Positions 11,267 through 24,200 of a DNA stretch of 64,000 bases are shown in pieces. A model generated the notes under the pieces. It made no database searches, was not told where the DNA came from, and worked only from the letters and a program-made list of their open reading frames with translations. Source of the stretch: Monarcha castaneiventris obscurior (taxonomy: Eukaryota; Chordata; Aves; Passeriformes; Monarchidae); assembly GCA_026261815.1 (NCBI GenBank), contig JAMPIT010000417.1:5737501-5801500 (forward strand), written 5' to 3'. The position numbers were made by a program, and so were the translations under genes. Position 1 is the stretch's first letter, and each line of letters begins with the position of its first letter.

Positions 11267-13425
11267 GTATGTATTTATTTTCTTTGAAAAACAGCAATGG
11301 AAACTTTTCCCTCATATTCCCCTCTTTCCTTCCTTTGCTTCACCCAGACCTTCATGTTGGTTGAAAATAAGCAGGTTCTGTGGAACATCTTCTTCCCCTT
11401 CTTAGAGGAACTGAAACTCTCAGTGAAGACTATTCAGAAAAGATTATCTTGCTAATCTTGTAATGTGAGGTATACAGGGAGTCATGCTGCTTGTGGTGCC
11501 TCACAAGAGTGCTTGCAGCTACCTCTAATTGATCAAAGAATGGCCTCTTAATCAGATTTTCTACGCTTTGTCTGGGATCCCAGGCACTCTTTTTGTTCAG
11601 ACTGAGTAGGGCATGCTAAGTAAAAGACACTGAATACTTAAGAGCTTCTAGGTGTCCCTAGAAATTTGTGTTAAAAAAAAAAAATCTTCCTCAGGGATAT
11701 GTGGGAGGAAAAGAGGAAGTGCTCACTATCTTATTCAGCAGCATTCAGATGCAGCTGGAAGAGATTAACTTCTACACCCAGTACTTTTTATGTCTGTGTG
11801 CAGCAGAAACTTAATTACAACTAAAATATGCAAAAGCAAATAGCTATTATGAAGGTGGAAGCAACATTTTCCACAAGACCAGAAAAGAAGACAAGCCACA
11901 AAGAAAATCCCACACCACAGTCTAAAGTGATTCATATAGGTTTGGTTGGTTTGGGGTTTATGTTTTGTTTTGTTTTTCCAGTCTTTCCAACTTTTTAACT
12001 AACCGGGTTTGTCAATAACAGAGCTCCCCTGGTTTTACAACCCGTCTCCCCCCCCACCCCACCCCTCCCATCCAGCACCCTTACCCCTTAATTTCTGTGA
12101 CCCAAAATTGCATCTCTCTTGAAGAAAAATATCCAAGACTGTAAGGAAAATGGATATGTATTTCAATTCAACAAGCTTTCAATTCACGTAGCCTCATGAG
12201 AATCTTTCAAAACTATGCTAGCAGGCTATGCTGATTCTTGAAACTCTATAAAAATGATAATGCTATAAGTAAGTTTTAGCAGCAACTAGACAACAAAGAA
12301 ACACAAAGCTGTAAACTGCTGTTAATCTACACTTTTCCTCTTATGTTTTTAGAAGTTGTTCTATAGAAACTTGTGTTATATAGGTGATGCATTTAAATAC
12401 CAGAATTATGTCATAACACTGATTCGTCTGGCCTCATGTCTGATCTTGGGTTGTGATGACAATTCCATATAAAGATCAGCCTTCCCCAATGTCTCATAAA
12501 CTTGTAAAACATCTGCATACAGCACTTACTAAGTTATTTTCAAGCATACCTCCCTAGACATAATAAAATAAAATGTATGATAAAGTGCTACTTACAGTGA
12601 TAACACTGCTTTCTTTTTGTTTCTTCCCTATTACTCCTTCTTCTCCCCCCTAAATTAGGGGATCAGCAATAATTAAGCAATACAAATGTCTGTAATTTGT
12701 GTAGCTCACTGTTCTAGTACATACATCTATTCCTATAAAGGTATTTTGATTTTTGCCAGTAGCATCCAGTATAGTTACAAATATACTTGAGAGAGGCATA
12801 AATAGCTTTTTTTTCGTTGAGCAAAGCCAGAGTACATTTTAAAATGTATAAATTCCCCCACACATCCCTTTTTATGTAGAATGGAACAAACTTGTATTTG
12901 TACAGTAAGGTACAAAAGATGAATGCTTTGCCTCAGAACCTTACTGAAACGGAAATGGTTAGAAATGACTTATTGCACACCTGGAATGATCTCTGACATG
13001 TATGGGAGGAAAGTCTCATCTATATGTGAAACTTCTGGTATTTCAAGAAGATGCTAATGTAATTGCTTGCACTGCTTTCTAAACAAACACATTCCAAATA
13101 GCTTTTCCCACAGGCCCAGTGTTCCTTTGTGCTGTTTGTGTTGCATGGCCGCCCACTGGCGCTTGTTCAGGGCAGGCCACACCCTCTGCACAGCTTGGTG
13201 CTCTGAAGCTGCACAAGGCCCTTGACAAACAGGGCACTGTGTGAATCCTCCACCTACTCCACACAGAGGGATGCCCCTACACTGCACTTGCATACCCAAA
13301 TTCTTCTCATGAACAGTTGTTTGTGTGACTTAAACCTTATCTGTGTGTTGAAATAAGGAAGGTTTGCCTTCTGTTTGTTTAAAAGTACGTGCATGTATAA
13401 TCTTTTATTTTCCTTCTTCCTGCAG
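11267..13425 (+). other. TTC26 intron, 2.2 kb
   Basis: No exon was recognised. It includes a C-rich run at about 12045-12075 and a locally GC-richer patch at about 13130-13280, which I could not assign to a repeat family. It ends with a strong polypyrimidine tract and TGCAG at 13425. Confidence 0.7.
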
Positions 13426-13495
13426 GTGTTCCTTTTGATCCAGAGCGAGAAGATAAAAAGTGATTTTGTTTACCTTAGCTGGCTGGCTCGCTGCT
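13426..13495 (+). CDS. TTC26: TTC26 coding exon (VFLLIQSEK...WLARC)
   Basis: This 70-nt exon encodes 23 residues, VFLLIQSEKIKSDFVYLSWL through ARC, plus the first base of a Tyr codon. The acceptor is CTTCCTGCAG and the donor is GTGAGT at 13496. The LLIQSEK.K.D..YLSWLARC block is strongly conserved in vertebrate IFT56. Confidence 0.95.
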
Positions 13496-15959
13496 GTGAG
13501 TCACTTTACTCTCTACATTGCAGAATACAGATCCTACTCTATTGCGTCAGTCTTGGCAATCCACTTTCCTAATTGAATTTAATGTTGTAGGTTGATTCAG
13601 GTCTATGAAAGTGAAAAGCTGATTGCACTAGTTATAGTGTGGGTGGTTATTGCACCTTTCATACATCTGGCTTTTATAAGCAATTATTGCTTCAGTGCAA
13701 TGCTGTTAACAGTACTGTCAATGCAGCTTTGTCCTGACCAGTGACCCTTTTTCTTCTCAATTGTCTACTCAATTGCTTGAGTGAAGACTTTCTGTCTTAA
13801 AAGACTGAGTTACAATTCTAAAATGTTCAGAGTAAAACACAAAATAGAAGCATTCATACTGGGTCAGGCTTAAGGGTCTGTCTGCCTCCAAGGTTAGCCA
13901 ATGTCAGATGTCTAGGGAAGAGAAGAATCAGGCAAGCATACACAGTATTTTTCTTCCTACCATGTTACTCTACATGTTGTCCAAACTCCTGTGCCTGAGG
14001 GATATCCTTTATAATTTCCAGCATGTGTTTTTCTTCTGAAAACTCTTAGAAGCGTTCTTTCCTTGAATTTCCTTGAATCCAGGAAACTTTTGCTGTGTTT
14101 AATATTCTCTAGCAAATCTTATTTACTTTTTCTGAGCCAGTTTTTAAAACACTGCAGAATACCTCAGTACAAATACAGCTGCAGTGCCACATACAAAATA
14201 GTATAGAAGTGGGCTTTTCTAAGGACTCGAGTCTGAGACTCCCTAGGCTAATTCATTTTCCTTACAGTGCCTCAATACAAAAATGTTTTCTTTCAAACCA
14301 TTTTCAGCAGTTATACCTGGAATGTAAATATGTATGCTTTGGGATGTTATGCCATATTGCAGATGTAGTAAACATCTCCTAACATGGTCTTTCCAGACAG
14401 GCACATCACACATAGGGATGCCTATCTATGACTCTGTTTTAGGCCATGTCAGTTTATTTCCTTTTTAATTAAGCTGCAGTACCTGATTGTGTTTGAGTGT
14501 TTTAGATATGAATGTTGTATTTGAATTTTTTATGGGAATGATGAATATAGTTATCTTTTTGTGTCAAGTATGTAAATTACTAACAGATCACATTATAATT
14601 CATTAATGTCAAAGTACAGTTAGGGATTGAGTCATAAACAATTCAATTCTGAAATATTTCCAAGGGGCAAAAAGTACCAGACGTGCATCTTTGTCTGCAT
14701 GACAGAATGTAATTTTTTATTTAGTATTATAGTACTTTTTATACCAAATTCTTCTTGAAGAGAAGGTAAAAAACCATTGGATTAGCACAGAACTGCATTG
14801 CTCTAGGTAGACAGATTGGTGTTGGACATTGAGAACAGGCTGTTTACCACTGTATATGGTATCTGGAGCTGATGAGAGATAAATCCAATTTGATGTCTTG
14901 CTGTCTCCTAAATGAGAAGCGTCTATAAATTCTGTGATTTGGTGTTACGTGTTTATTGTTGATTATCACCCATTCTACCTGCAGTGTAAGTATAGACTCA
15001 GTGGGCACAAATATAACAAGCTAAACAGTCCCTCTTTTGAAAAAGCACAAGACTTATCGATGTGTGAATAGCAAGGTACTTTCTGAGCAGCTGTTAAGAC
15101 TTGAAAAAGAAAGGAAAACTTAATTTAATTTTCTTTTCTCCCACTGTTTGCATGAGCCTGGAATTATAAATACCAACCTCAGATTCAAGAGAATGGCTTC
15201 TTATCATCAGGAAATAGAACCTTTGTGTTTAAACACCCTAGTAGAATTTCTACTCAAAATTGAAGATTCAGATTCATTTATTTCTAATTGTGTATAGCAG
15301 TGATGTTTAAAGACCAATGGTTAACCAGATGATTAAAGACCAATGAAAAATTCTAGTCATATACGCAAATTTAAAACCAGCACAGGATCTCAGGAATTTA
15401 GAAACATTTTTTCTAGTAAATGCATACTGACAAGTTTTGTTATGCTTGGAGGGGCTTCAACCTCTGCCCTCTCTTTTTGATTTGTTATGAATCACGGGAA
15501 TTGAATGTTTAGACTGACATGGGCACCAAGTATTAAAGACCTACATTTGTTGCCAATTAAGTTTTTTTTGTGTGTAAGAACACACAGTCCTAAATCTTAC
15601 CATCTAAATGGATTGCCATAGTTAATTGTCCTGCATAAAAAACTCCTCTGATGCTTTCCATTCTGTTCCTTAATCACATCTGAAATCATGAGAGTTGCTC
15701 TTATTGCTTATCTGTGAAATAGAAATTAAGATGTAAGCACCATAATTATTTCTTTTGACATTGGTATTCTCTGCTGAGTTGGCTGTTACCACTAGTAAGG
15801 CAGAAGATAAGGACAAGTTTCCCTTCCCAGCCTCATGCACATGGCTGAGGCATGCATTTACATTAAACAAAGAAATACAGGAATATCTGTTCCACCTGCC
15901 ACTGAATATTGTGTGTAGCATATTCTTTTGACAATTCCAGCTTTTTCTTGTTATTGCAG
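13496..15959 (+). other. TTC26 intron, 2.5 kb
   Basis: This is AT-rich sequence without a recognised transposon, exon or RNA gene. It ends in CTTGTTATTGCAG at 15959. Confidence 0.7.
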
Positions 15960-16066
15960 ATATTATGAATAAGAAACCACAGCTGGCCTGGAAGCTCTAT
16001 CTGAAGATGGAGACCTCAGCGGACTCCTTTAACCTTTTGCAGCTCATTGCAAATGATTGTTACAAA
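15960..16066 (+). CDS. TTC26: TTC26 coding exon ([11 protein letters not shown]...NDCYK)
   Basis: This 107-nt exon completes the split Tyr codon and adds 35 residues, [20 protein letters not shown] through QLIANDCYK. The donor is GTGAGT at 16067. The NKKP.LAW.LYLKMET and [16 protein letters not shown] pattern is diagnostic for IFT56. It ends in phase 0. Confidence 0.95.
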
Positions 16067-18228
16067 GTGAGTTTTCTCTTTAGAGCTTGGTGTATGACTT
16101 GTTAATTCAGTGATTGTAGCAACAGTCATTTTTTTGATACTTTTTATCATTGTCATCACTAGTGAACTTCTTTTATAACAGTAGGATGTCTAATAATGCA
16201 AATGAGTTGGCAAGGATTAGTCAGTATTTTAACCTACAGGCCTTTTTGGTAGAGAACCCATCGATTAAAACATTGGTAAATTACTGCATGCTTGAGCTAT
16301 CAATAATGATAACAGTTTCTTCTCCTACTAGGGATTCATTATGGGTAGAAATGACAAAAACTTCTAAGGAAAAAATCTAGCATAGATTCAGCAAGACGCC
16401 TCATGCCGCTATTTTTTTTTGAGTTGGGACAGTATTATGTTTTCCTTAAACCTCGTAATGGCAATGGGAGATACTCCTTGTGATCTCAAAAGCATTATTC
16501 TAAAACTGAAAGAATTATCTCTTATACATCTTTCAAGTACTCAGTTACCATCTCACCCTAAAAGTCTAGTTGCTCAAGCAAGTGGCTGTGCCTCTGGTGT
16601 TTCCCGTAGACGCAATCTGTGAAAGCAAGTTGACAATCAGACCTCATGTAAAATCTCTCTCTAGATCATTTAAAGTCTCACTTAAATCAGTTGATTGCTT
16701 TGTCTAAACTCTTCTCAAAACCTTCTTGTCCTGATGAGGAGAAGCAGCTCCATATTTTAGATTTACCTAGAGCTCTTAAAAACTGCATTTATAGAACTAA
16801 ATTTTTCAGCCTAATTATGAGTCTACATATGGCCATAAATGACTGCTCCAAAATTGTTACTTTAGTATTATAATTTGTCTTTCTACACTAGCAGCTGTTT
16901 GTACCTCTTGCACTAAATGGCAAGGTCCATGTTGTTTGTTTTTGTGTCATTTTTCAATTATTTCTGAAACATTCCATTATATTGGAGGTCCGCAGACAGC
17001 ACCAGAGATGTAACTTAAGAAGGCAGTTGCATTAGTTTTTGCTCGACAGAAAACACAATGAGCATGGATGGAACAAGATCAACAGTGTCCTGAGACTTGG
17101 TGTAGCTGGATGCCTCATTGCTGTGCTGTTAAAAGTTGTTCAGTGAGGAAGCTGGCATGCAGGATTTCATCCTAATTTCTTGATGCTTTTTATGCAATAG
17201 CCCATCTTGTCCATATGGGGAACAGCACATGACTTGGGGTGAAGCATTTCCTACTTTTATGTCAGATAGAAAAATATTAAACCTGTACCTGCTTAATGGA
17301 ACTAGATCAGATAGTAATTTGGATAGATTAGTGTTCAAATTTTTCTTTTTAGCTGACACATGATACTGTTCATATTCCCTATCCTTATTCCCATCCATTT
17401 AAGTGTTTGCTAGTCACCAATGGTTAAAATCAACATTTATGTGAAGAAAAGAGAATTATTACTCATCCTGTAGTATCAGTGTTTCTCTGACTAAAGTTTC
17501 CAAATGCAGCTCCCACAGCCTGCACTTTTTTCTCTGCAGGCTTCCAGCTACCAAAGGATGGGAGGCTGTGCTCAGTCTACCTTCTGTCCTCTCTCATGGG
17601 AAGATGGTAGTTACAAACAACATTGTTATTCAGACTTGCTCAAGTGGAGAACACTCATACAGCCCACATGAGATATACTGACTTCAAAAGCCACAGTTAA
17701 TCTGGTCACTCCTTTTGCATTGACTGTTGCCAAGCAACTTGCTCCTGGTTCCCAATTACAAGTAGAGAACCTAAGGCAGAAAAGATAGGGTACTGTATTT
17801 TCCTGTGCTAAGGAAAATTTTGTGTTATAGAGTCACTGAATCTTCTTTTGTACTGTACTGTAACAGTGAAGAAAAAAAAAGTTAAACCCATAAGATAAAC
17901 AAATATGTGACCATGTCTGCATGAGGAAATGTGGTTGCATTTTCAAATGTCTGTACTAGGTTGAGGTTGATATTCTGTCAAGGGCTTTGGTGTAGTTGGT
18001 ATGACACTAGATAAGGGCACCTCAAAAAAAAAAAAAGATGTTATAACACCTCCTGTTTCCCCGTTTCCCCAACTGAAATGTCCCTGTTCTGTGTCACTTG
18101 CTGCCTGCAGAAAAACAGGAACATGCACATTGCTTCTACAACCTTCTACTGATTTCAGAAAACTGAGCTCAATGTTTTTAATCCCCTTCTGAAAGGTGAT
18201 CAGGAATAATGTTTCACTTTCTGTGCAG
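16067..18228 (+). other. TTC26 intron, 2.2 kb
   Basis: No exon or recognised repeat was found apart from an A12 run near 18025. Several open frames of 60-90 codons on both strands have no family resemblance. It ends in TTTCTGTGCAG at 18228. Confidence 0.7.
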
Positions 18229-18362
18229 ATGCGTCAATTTTACTATTCAGCCAAAGCATTTGATGTTCTGGAGAGACTGGACAGTAATCCTGAATACTGG
18301 GAAGGCAAGAGAGGTGCTTGTGTGGGTGTATTTCAAATGATCCTAGCTGGCCGAGAAGCAAA
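18229..18362 (+). CDS. TTC26: TTC26 coding exon (MRQFYYSAK...LAGREA)
   Basis: This 134-nt exon encodes 44 residues beginning [20 protein letters not shown] and ending MILAGREA, plus two bases of a Lys codon. The donor is GTGAGT at 18363. It contains the invariant-looking [13 protein letters not shown] motif, the clearest signature of this protein in the window. Confidence 0.96.
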
Positions 18363-19741
18363 GTGAGTATTCTGTGTTGTATCTGAATTTATTCTGTTCT
18401 TTTCCTGCTTTCAGCTAGCTGTAAGCCAGAATCATAATCTCAGCTTTAGGACTACATATCACCTTCCAATTTTTTATTGACCTATTCAGAGAATATACAC
18501 TCTGTGCAGAGGCTCCATATGCAGTCTTCAACTTGAAGAGTATTTTCCATACCAACAGTTACAGAATATATGGTGAAGAATAACTTACCAGCAAGTGCTA
18601 TGGACCATAAGATACCAAAATACATTAATCATCATGCTAGGAAAAGCTAGGTTATAAATGTAGTAGTATGCTCATGAACTGGGGGGAAAACAACCTCATT
18701 TCACATGGATGGTGTAAGAATGGAAAATTATCACATGACGTTTTAAGGTGTGTAGAACAGATTTACTCAACACTGTAGAAAGGACACGATTTCTCTAAAC
18801 AATGAGTAGATGAGACTGCGTTTTCATTAAAATTTGCCTTCTGAAGACACTGACCATGTCAGACAAATACACTTATTAGGTGAAAGCTTAAAGGTAATCA
18901 TCTGTGTTAGTGAGAGCTTTGTTTTCTGCCCATTTCACTGGATGGGGGAATGAGAGGGAGTATTGAAGCTGTATTTAAGAACAGCTCCCTTGTGAATATT
19001 CTGCTGTGATGCCAGATGGCCGTTGTCCTCTGGCCAAAGTTGCTGTTTGGTAGGTGTGTATCTTGGCTTCTACACCTTCTTTCTATTCACTTCTCTGCTG
19101 GAATAATCTCATTAACTACTACACCTTTCAAGTGTCCTTTTAGCAATCACTGCAGCAGATGCAGTAAAATACACATAGCTTGCCTGTTTGTCCAAATATA
19201 CAAATAAGTTCTTACTGTAAACTAGCTGGCAAACAGCAGCAGGATTTATATAGGTTTAATAATAACAGGGTTATCCCATTAGGAATGTTGATTGCCATGT
19301 TATTTGTGTTTACGTGTGTTGTATTTGTGTATTGTGTTATGTGTAAAGTGCTTTGGCAGCATTAAGCAAGATGTTGCCATACCAAAGACTAGCAAAGAAC
19401 ATTAAAGATTTTTTTTAAGTTTGGGTTGTTCTGGGGAACTATTTTGCAAGAGTGAGGTTATATATATAAATACACACATATGCACACACTAAACTAATTA
19501 CATTTTACTGTTTTGTTTTTAACTTATAATTTCTTTACAGTTGTACACAAGACATTTTTGTTGGTTGCTTTTTTTGTCTCTGGGATTGCATCTAGTGTGC
19601 ATTTTAACCAATTCTGGCACTGGAGATGAATGGACTTCTCTGTCTCAGAGGACCATGTTTTGTGAAATAGTCTGATGTGAGCAGTTTATAGTATCCGTTG
19701 GGTCTAACCCTCACTTAAATCTTTGCTTTTCACCTTTGTAG
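18363..19741 (+). other. last TTC26 intron, 1.4 kb
   Basis: This intron has a short TA/CA simple repeat at about 19458-19490. No exon was recognised. It ends in TTTCACCTTTGTAG at 19741. Confidence 0.75.
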
Positions 19742-19853
19742 AGAGACTCTGCGGGAAGTACTGCACCTTCTGAAGAGCACTGGTAATTCTCAAGTAGAAT
19801 ACATTGTTCGCATCATGAAAAAGTGGGCCAAGGAGAACAGAGTCCCTGTTTAA
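19742..19853 (+). CDS. TTC26: TTC26 last coding exon with stop
   Basis: The first base completes the Lys codon. There follow 36 residues, ETLREVLHLLKSTGNSQVEY through KKWAKENRVPV, and a TAA stop at 19851-19853. The C-terminus closely matches the family end (human ends KENRVSI). All seven exons together give 660 nt, which is 219 residues plus stop, with no disruption. Confidence 0.96.
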
Positions 19854-20351
19854 GTCAGTGTCACAAAATGAACCAGGTCAGTTGCTGCTCTATGTCTGGC
19901 TGCAAGACAAGGGTCTTGGTTTCTCCTGTGCATTCTGGGTATCTCCTTCCTTGCAGAACTTTAGACATTCAAGCAGGTTGACCCAGCTGAGGAAGTGTGT
20001 CTTGCAGTGAGATTGAAAACATTCAGCAAGTGGGTTTTGGTTTTTTTTAGTTAAAACTTTATTGGTGCTTTTTCTGTTGCACCACTCTATTCCTCAAAGT
20101 TTCTCAGTAGTAATTTCAACTGTCCACAAAATCAAAATGCTCCTCAAATGTTCCCCAGATTCTTCAAGAGTTACTAAACTGCATGGTGGGGGTTTTTTTC
20201 CAGCAAGCCTTCTGGCCTCTGGGGAAGAATTGTTTGTTACATGACGGAGACAAGCCTACTTCAGCAAGTGATGGAATGTGGTAAATAGAGATGGTGACAG
20301 TGATACTACTAGGCACTACTACGGTATCAGATAAAACAGAAGATGTAACAT

Positions 20352-20663
20352 AAAATCATATCGTCATAAAATGGCTTGGGTTGGAAGGGACATTAAAGAT
20401 CATCTAGTTCCAATCTGCCATGGGCAGGTACACTCAGAGCTGCTCAGGTTGCTCAGAACTTCATCCAACCTGGCCGTAAGCACTTCAAGGGATGGGCCAT
20501 CCACAACTGCTCTGGGTAACTTGTTCAGTGCCTCACCACCCTCATAGTAGAGAATTTCTTCCTGATACCTAAGCTAAACCTACTCTCAGTTTGAAATCAT
20601 TCCCTCATGGGTCACTACATGCCCTAGTGAAAAGTCTCTCTCCATTAGGACTTCTATAGATCA
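20352..20663 (-). mobile_element. CR1 LINE 3'-end fragment (antisense)
   Basis: The + strand carries the reverse complement of the avian CR1 3' end: GGCTTGGGTTGGAAGGGACA, then CATCTAGTTCCAA, the CCATGGGCAGG block, CATCCAACCTGGCC, GGGATGGGCCATCCACAACT and AGAATTTCTTCCTGATA, ending near AAAAGTCTCTCTCC. It is truncated at its 5' side (right end here), as is usual for CR1. Moderate divergence from the consensus I know indicates an old insertion. It lies in the probable 3'UTR of TTC26. Confidence 0.92.
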
Positions 20664-21226
20664 CCTATCTGGAGTAAAATACAAACCATACTCTGAGGAG
20701 TATCCTTTTCTGGATGAATTTCAATTACCAATACCTTAATTTGGGTGGGCTTTTTTTGTCTGTAAGGATTGTTTTCTCTCTTATCATCTTTTTCAGAGCA
20801 TGGAGACTTATTTGACTGACTGTGTTGTTCAATCTCACTTTGAAATTTAACATTCAAAACATTTATTCATGTTAATATAGTTCACATGAGAAATCTATTT
20901 AGTTTAGCAATCTGATGGATAAAAAGATCTTTTGAATAACTTTCTTCAGCATTTACCACCATCGTGAGCAATATATTCATTACACTTTTGGACTTATTAT
21001 ACTCTCCTGGTCTTTTTTGAGGAGACCAGTTCAGGGAATGCATGATTCTAAGAGAAGGCAACAGTTGTAACATAAAAATGTGTTGCACATTTGGTAGTAA
21101 AAAACGTTTGTATATTATTTGTAAAAGGAAACTTTACATTTTATACATTTGTAAAATACTTAAGGAGTATTTTTTTATCTTTTGAGGGGAATTCAGAATA
21201 CCATATTCTTTACTGCCTGTGCATTG

Positions 21227-21232
21227 ATTAAA
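21227..21232 (+). promoter_or_regulatory. candidate poly(A) signal ATTAAA for TTC26
   Basis: This is the commonest variant hexamer, with GT-rich sequence 30-50 nt downstream. Another ATTAAA at 20392-20397 lies inside the CR1 and lacks a GT-rich follow-up. The choice is inferred from sequence alone. Confidence 0.45.
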
Positions 21233-21255
21233 GTTCTTATTTGAATCTACAGCTG

Positions 21256-24200
21256 AATGTCTGATTGGTCTGTGTTGTTTCATACTGCAGAAGTTGAAGT
21301 AGTATATTCATTTTGCTGTGGAAGAGGGCAGGTTTGTGGCTGGTTAAGTGCATGTTCATTAATCAGTCAAAGGCAAGCCAATGGCCTTGGTCCTGATCTT
21401 ATGGTAGTTTGCTGAAACTAAGGCAGCTGGGTGTATATCAAACATGCACACCTTTCTGCCATATAATGTGTCTGGTTTTACTGCTTTAAGCAAAAAATAT
21501 GGGTATCATCATTCAGGTATCCAGAAGTACGTTGATAGTTGTGGTTACTTGCATTTATATCAAGAAACTGATCCATCACACTAGCAACAATAAGCCTTTC
21601 AGCAGGGGCAATGTTACACTCATTCAAAAGAGGTGTGAAAGGAGTATTTTCACTGAAAGCAGTTACAAAACACTTTTCACTTGTAAATGGCATTTTCCCT
21701 TTCCATCTCAGTTTAATTAACTTGGAAACAGATTGGGAATACAATTTTGAATCTTGGTACAAAGCTTCAAAAAATCATGTTGGTGGCTTTGTAGCAGATG
21801 TTAAATGCATCTAATTACTCCCTTTATTGAAGCTTAACCTGCAGGAGAGCTGAAGAGCATCCAAATCCATTACAGACCATTTTACATGTTGGTTGAATCT
21901 TCTGAAATAAGTGTGATGGCTGAAATAAGTGTGAAGCATAAGGGCTTGGGGGCCAATTTTAAATTCTCTTGTCTGTGACCAGTGAAGAAGTTTTTTAAAA
22001 CCTCACCTTAGTTTACTGTAGCCATAATGTCATACTTGATATGCTAAATAATGTGGGATTTAGCACAGTGCTTTTTATTGACTGGTAATAAAGCTTTTAT
22101 CATTTGAGATATAACAGGGGACTGCAGGGCTTTGCCTTGAGCAGTGATGAAATAAGGTATTTTACATAGTGTCTTAGCATTTAGGTCTTGGTAATAGAAT
22201 TGATATGTAGGTACTATTAAAATGCAGAACAAGAAAAGTACTGAAATACTGGTGTTTATTTTACCTTAGAAATACATCTAGAATGTGTGTTCCCTTGTTT
22301 AATCTGAGGTCATATTTAAAGAACAGAGATGAGAGGTTGCCTTAGCTGATACAGAAATGAAAGGTAGTAAAGAATAGATAAAATTTTATCCCTGTCCATT
22401 TCTATATTTCCCTAAACTGTGTAAATTTAAGGAGTCAGGGTACTCTGAATAGGATGTTTAGGAGTGAAGGTAGGTGTGGAGGAAAACAAGAAAAGTGACC
22501 TATTAGAACAAGCAGTCAGTGAAGAATGCATGTGCAGAGTCAGGGAAATGGGTAAATTTATTGAGTCAGGAGAAAGTGAATATACAATTGAAACAGTGGC
22601 ATTTCAGATAATGTAGTGAAAGGAAGACTATGGCAGAAAGCAATTGCTGCGTCATTATAATTTCAAGGAAGAGTATGGAAATGACACATATTTCTTATAC
22701 TCTGAATAAGCATCTGATTCTGGAAAAATACACTACAGAGAATGCATAGAAGGCATTGTGCTAGCAATCATAGCATTAATAGTGACTAGTAGAGAAAGCC
22801 AAACCCCAAACAGTGTGTAACTGCTTTTAGTTGGTGCTGACCCATTCCTGATGGATAAGAAAGTCAGCCTTGAATTAAACTTGTTAATACCTGAACAACA
22901 GCTATGACAGTAACACCTAAGTGAATTAAACTGGAGGTAGCTAGTTTACTGTGAAAGAAAAGTCATGGCACGTTCCAGCTCTGGACTGTAGCAGGCATTT
23001 CGGTTTATGTGGTTCCCTCAGCTTGAAGCTGGCTCATTGGTCTTCATAAGAAAGCTGCCTAAGCGTGAATGAGGAACTTGGCTATTAGGTACTCAGACAC
23101 AAAATAAACAATTACCTATATGGCTGTTGCTACATTTAGCTTCACTGTATGGGAGCTATACATGTATTGAAGAAAACACCTAGATTTTGCCCACTGGTTT
23201 ACTCTTTTACCATTTTTCCTCTGTATTATCTCCAAAAGTAACTTGCACTCACTTTTTTTGAAGTTTCATTTCCAGATTTCCCTCTTCCCTTTCAATCTAT
23301 TCATTGCATGAAAGTGTTACCAGTAACCTTAAAATCAAGTCATTAATCAACTGCTAGATAACCTGGCCTGACACTATATAGAGCAAGATGGCAGAGTTCA
23401 CCAGTGTTGAATCCAATAACTAACTTGATTCACCATAAAATATTTGCCAGAAAAACTTACGTCTTAATTTGAAGATGGATAATGAAAAATCCATAGTTTT
23501 ATTTTGCAGTTTATTCAAATGGTTAAATCACATTTGCTCTTTTAGAAATTGTACCTTAATTCTAAATTTAACTTGTTTAGCCTCTTCTAATATTCAATTC
23601 TTCAGTGTTCATCATTGCTGTTAGCCACTAAAGCCTGGCATTTTTTGGTTTGGTTTGTTTTTCTGGTGGTTTTCTTTGGGTGTTTTGTTTTTAGGTATGC
23701 ATAAAGTGCAACAAGTCAATTCCTGTTTGTATGAAAGACAGCTTCCCTTGTAAAGGTGTTTCACAGGCTGGAAAACTGGCAATTAGTTTGTCAACAGATT
23801 TTTTTTTTTAAAACATGGCTGTTTAGCACTGGGCATAATTTATCACTATATATAACACTGGAACATACTTCTCCATAGTGCTGCTTGCTATTCTCCTTCA
23901 TGGGTACTCAAAGACTGCATTCACCCTTTTTGCCATATTATCACAGGGGAACCTTGCATTAAGCTGGTTCTTGACTGTGACATGACATCTAGGGTTTTTC
24001 CAGAACTGCTGTTTTCCAGGATACAGTCTATCCTTTGGAAGAGACAGCCTACCTTTTGTTCTACAAAAATACATTTTGTTCCAATTGGCTCAGTTGTCCA
24101 GCTTACACAGATCACTCTGCATTACTACCTTATCCCCACTAATTACTAGTCTGTTTCTCTGCAGCTATTAGTGCTGTTTTACAGCTATATCTGGGTCAAA

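Larger units (their letters stand above)
1..21255 (+). other. TTC26: TTC26 (IFT56) gene, 3' part
   Basis: Seven exons between 223 and 19853 splice in one open frame and encode the C-terminal 219 residues of intraflagellar transport protein 56. This was recognised from family knowledge: stretches such as [43 protein letters not shown] and the C-terminus KKWAKENRVPV match vertebrate TTC26. The human protein is about 554 residues, so roughly the first 335 residues lie upstream of the window. The protein is a tetratricopeptide-repeat scaffold of the IFT-B complex. It works in cilia and is needed for carrying motility-related cargo. Every junction has GT/AG borders with matching phases, and no frameshift or stop is seen, so this copy looks functional. 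The gene end is set by a probable poly(A) signal and is inferred. Confidence 0.95.
19854..21255 (+). other. TTC26: probable TTC26 3'UTR
   Basis: This is the region after the stop codon. It contains an antisense CR1 fragment at 20352-20663. A canonical AATAAA is absent up to about 22.08 kb, but ATTAAA at 21227-21232 is followed by a GT-rich stretch at about 21262-21285, a plausible cleavage site. The extent is inferred; an earlier end, for example before the CR1, or use of AATAAA near 22088 is possible. Confidence 0.5.

Noticed and set aside
11130..11405. 91-codon frame covering a TTC26 exon
   Set aside because: It is in the wrong frame and ignores the splice sites at 11182/11183 and 11266/11267; the real exon is the 28-codon segment in another frame.
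13054..13299. GC-richer patch with minus-strand frames in a TTC26 intron
   Set aside because: Cys/Gln/Gly-rich translation is unrecognised and there is no exon-like conservation signal visible.
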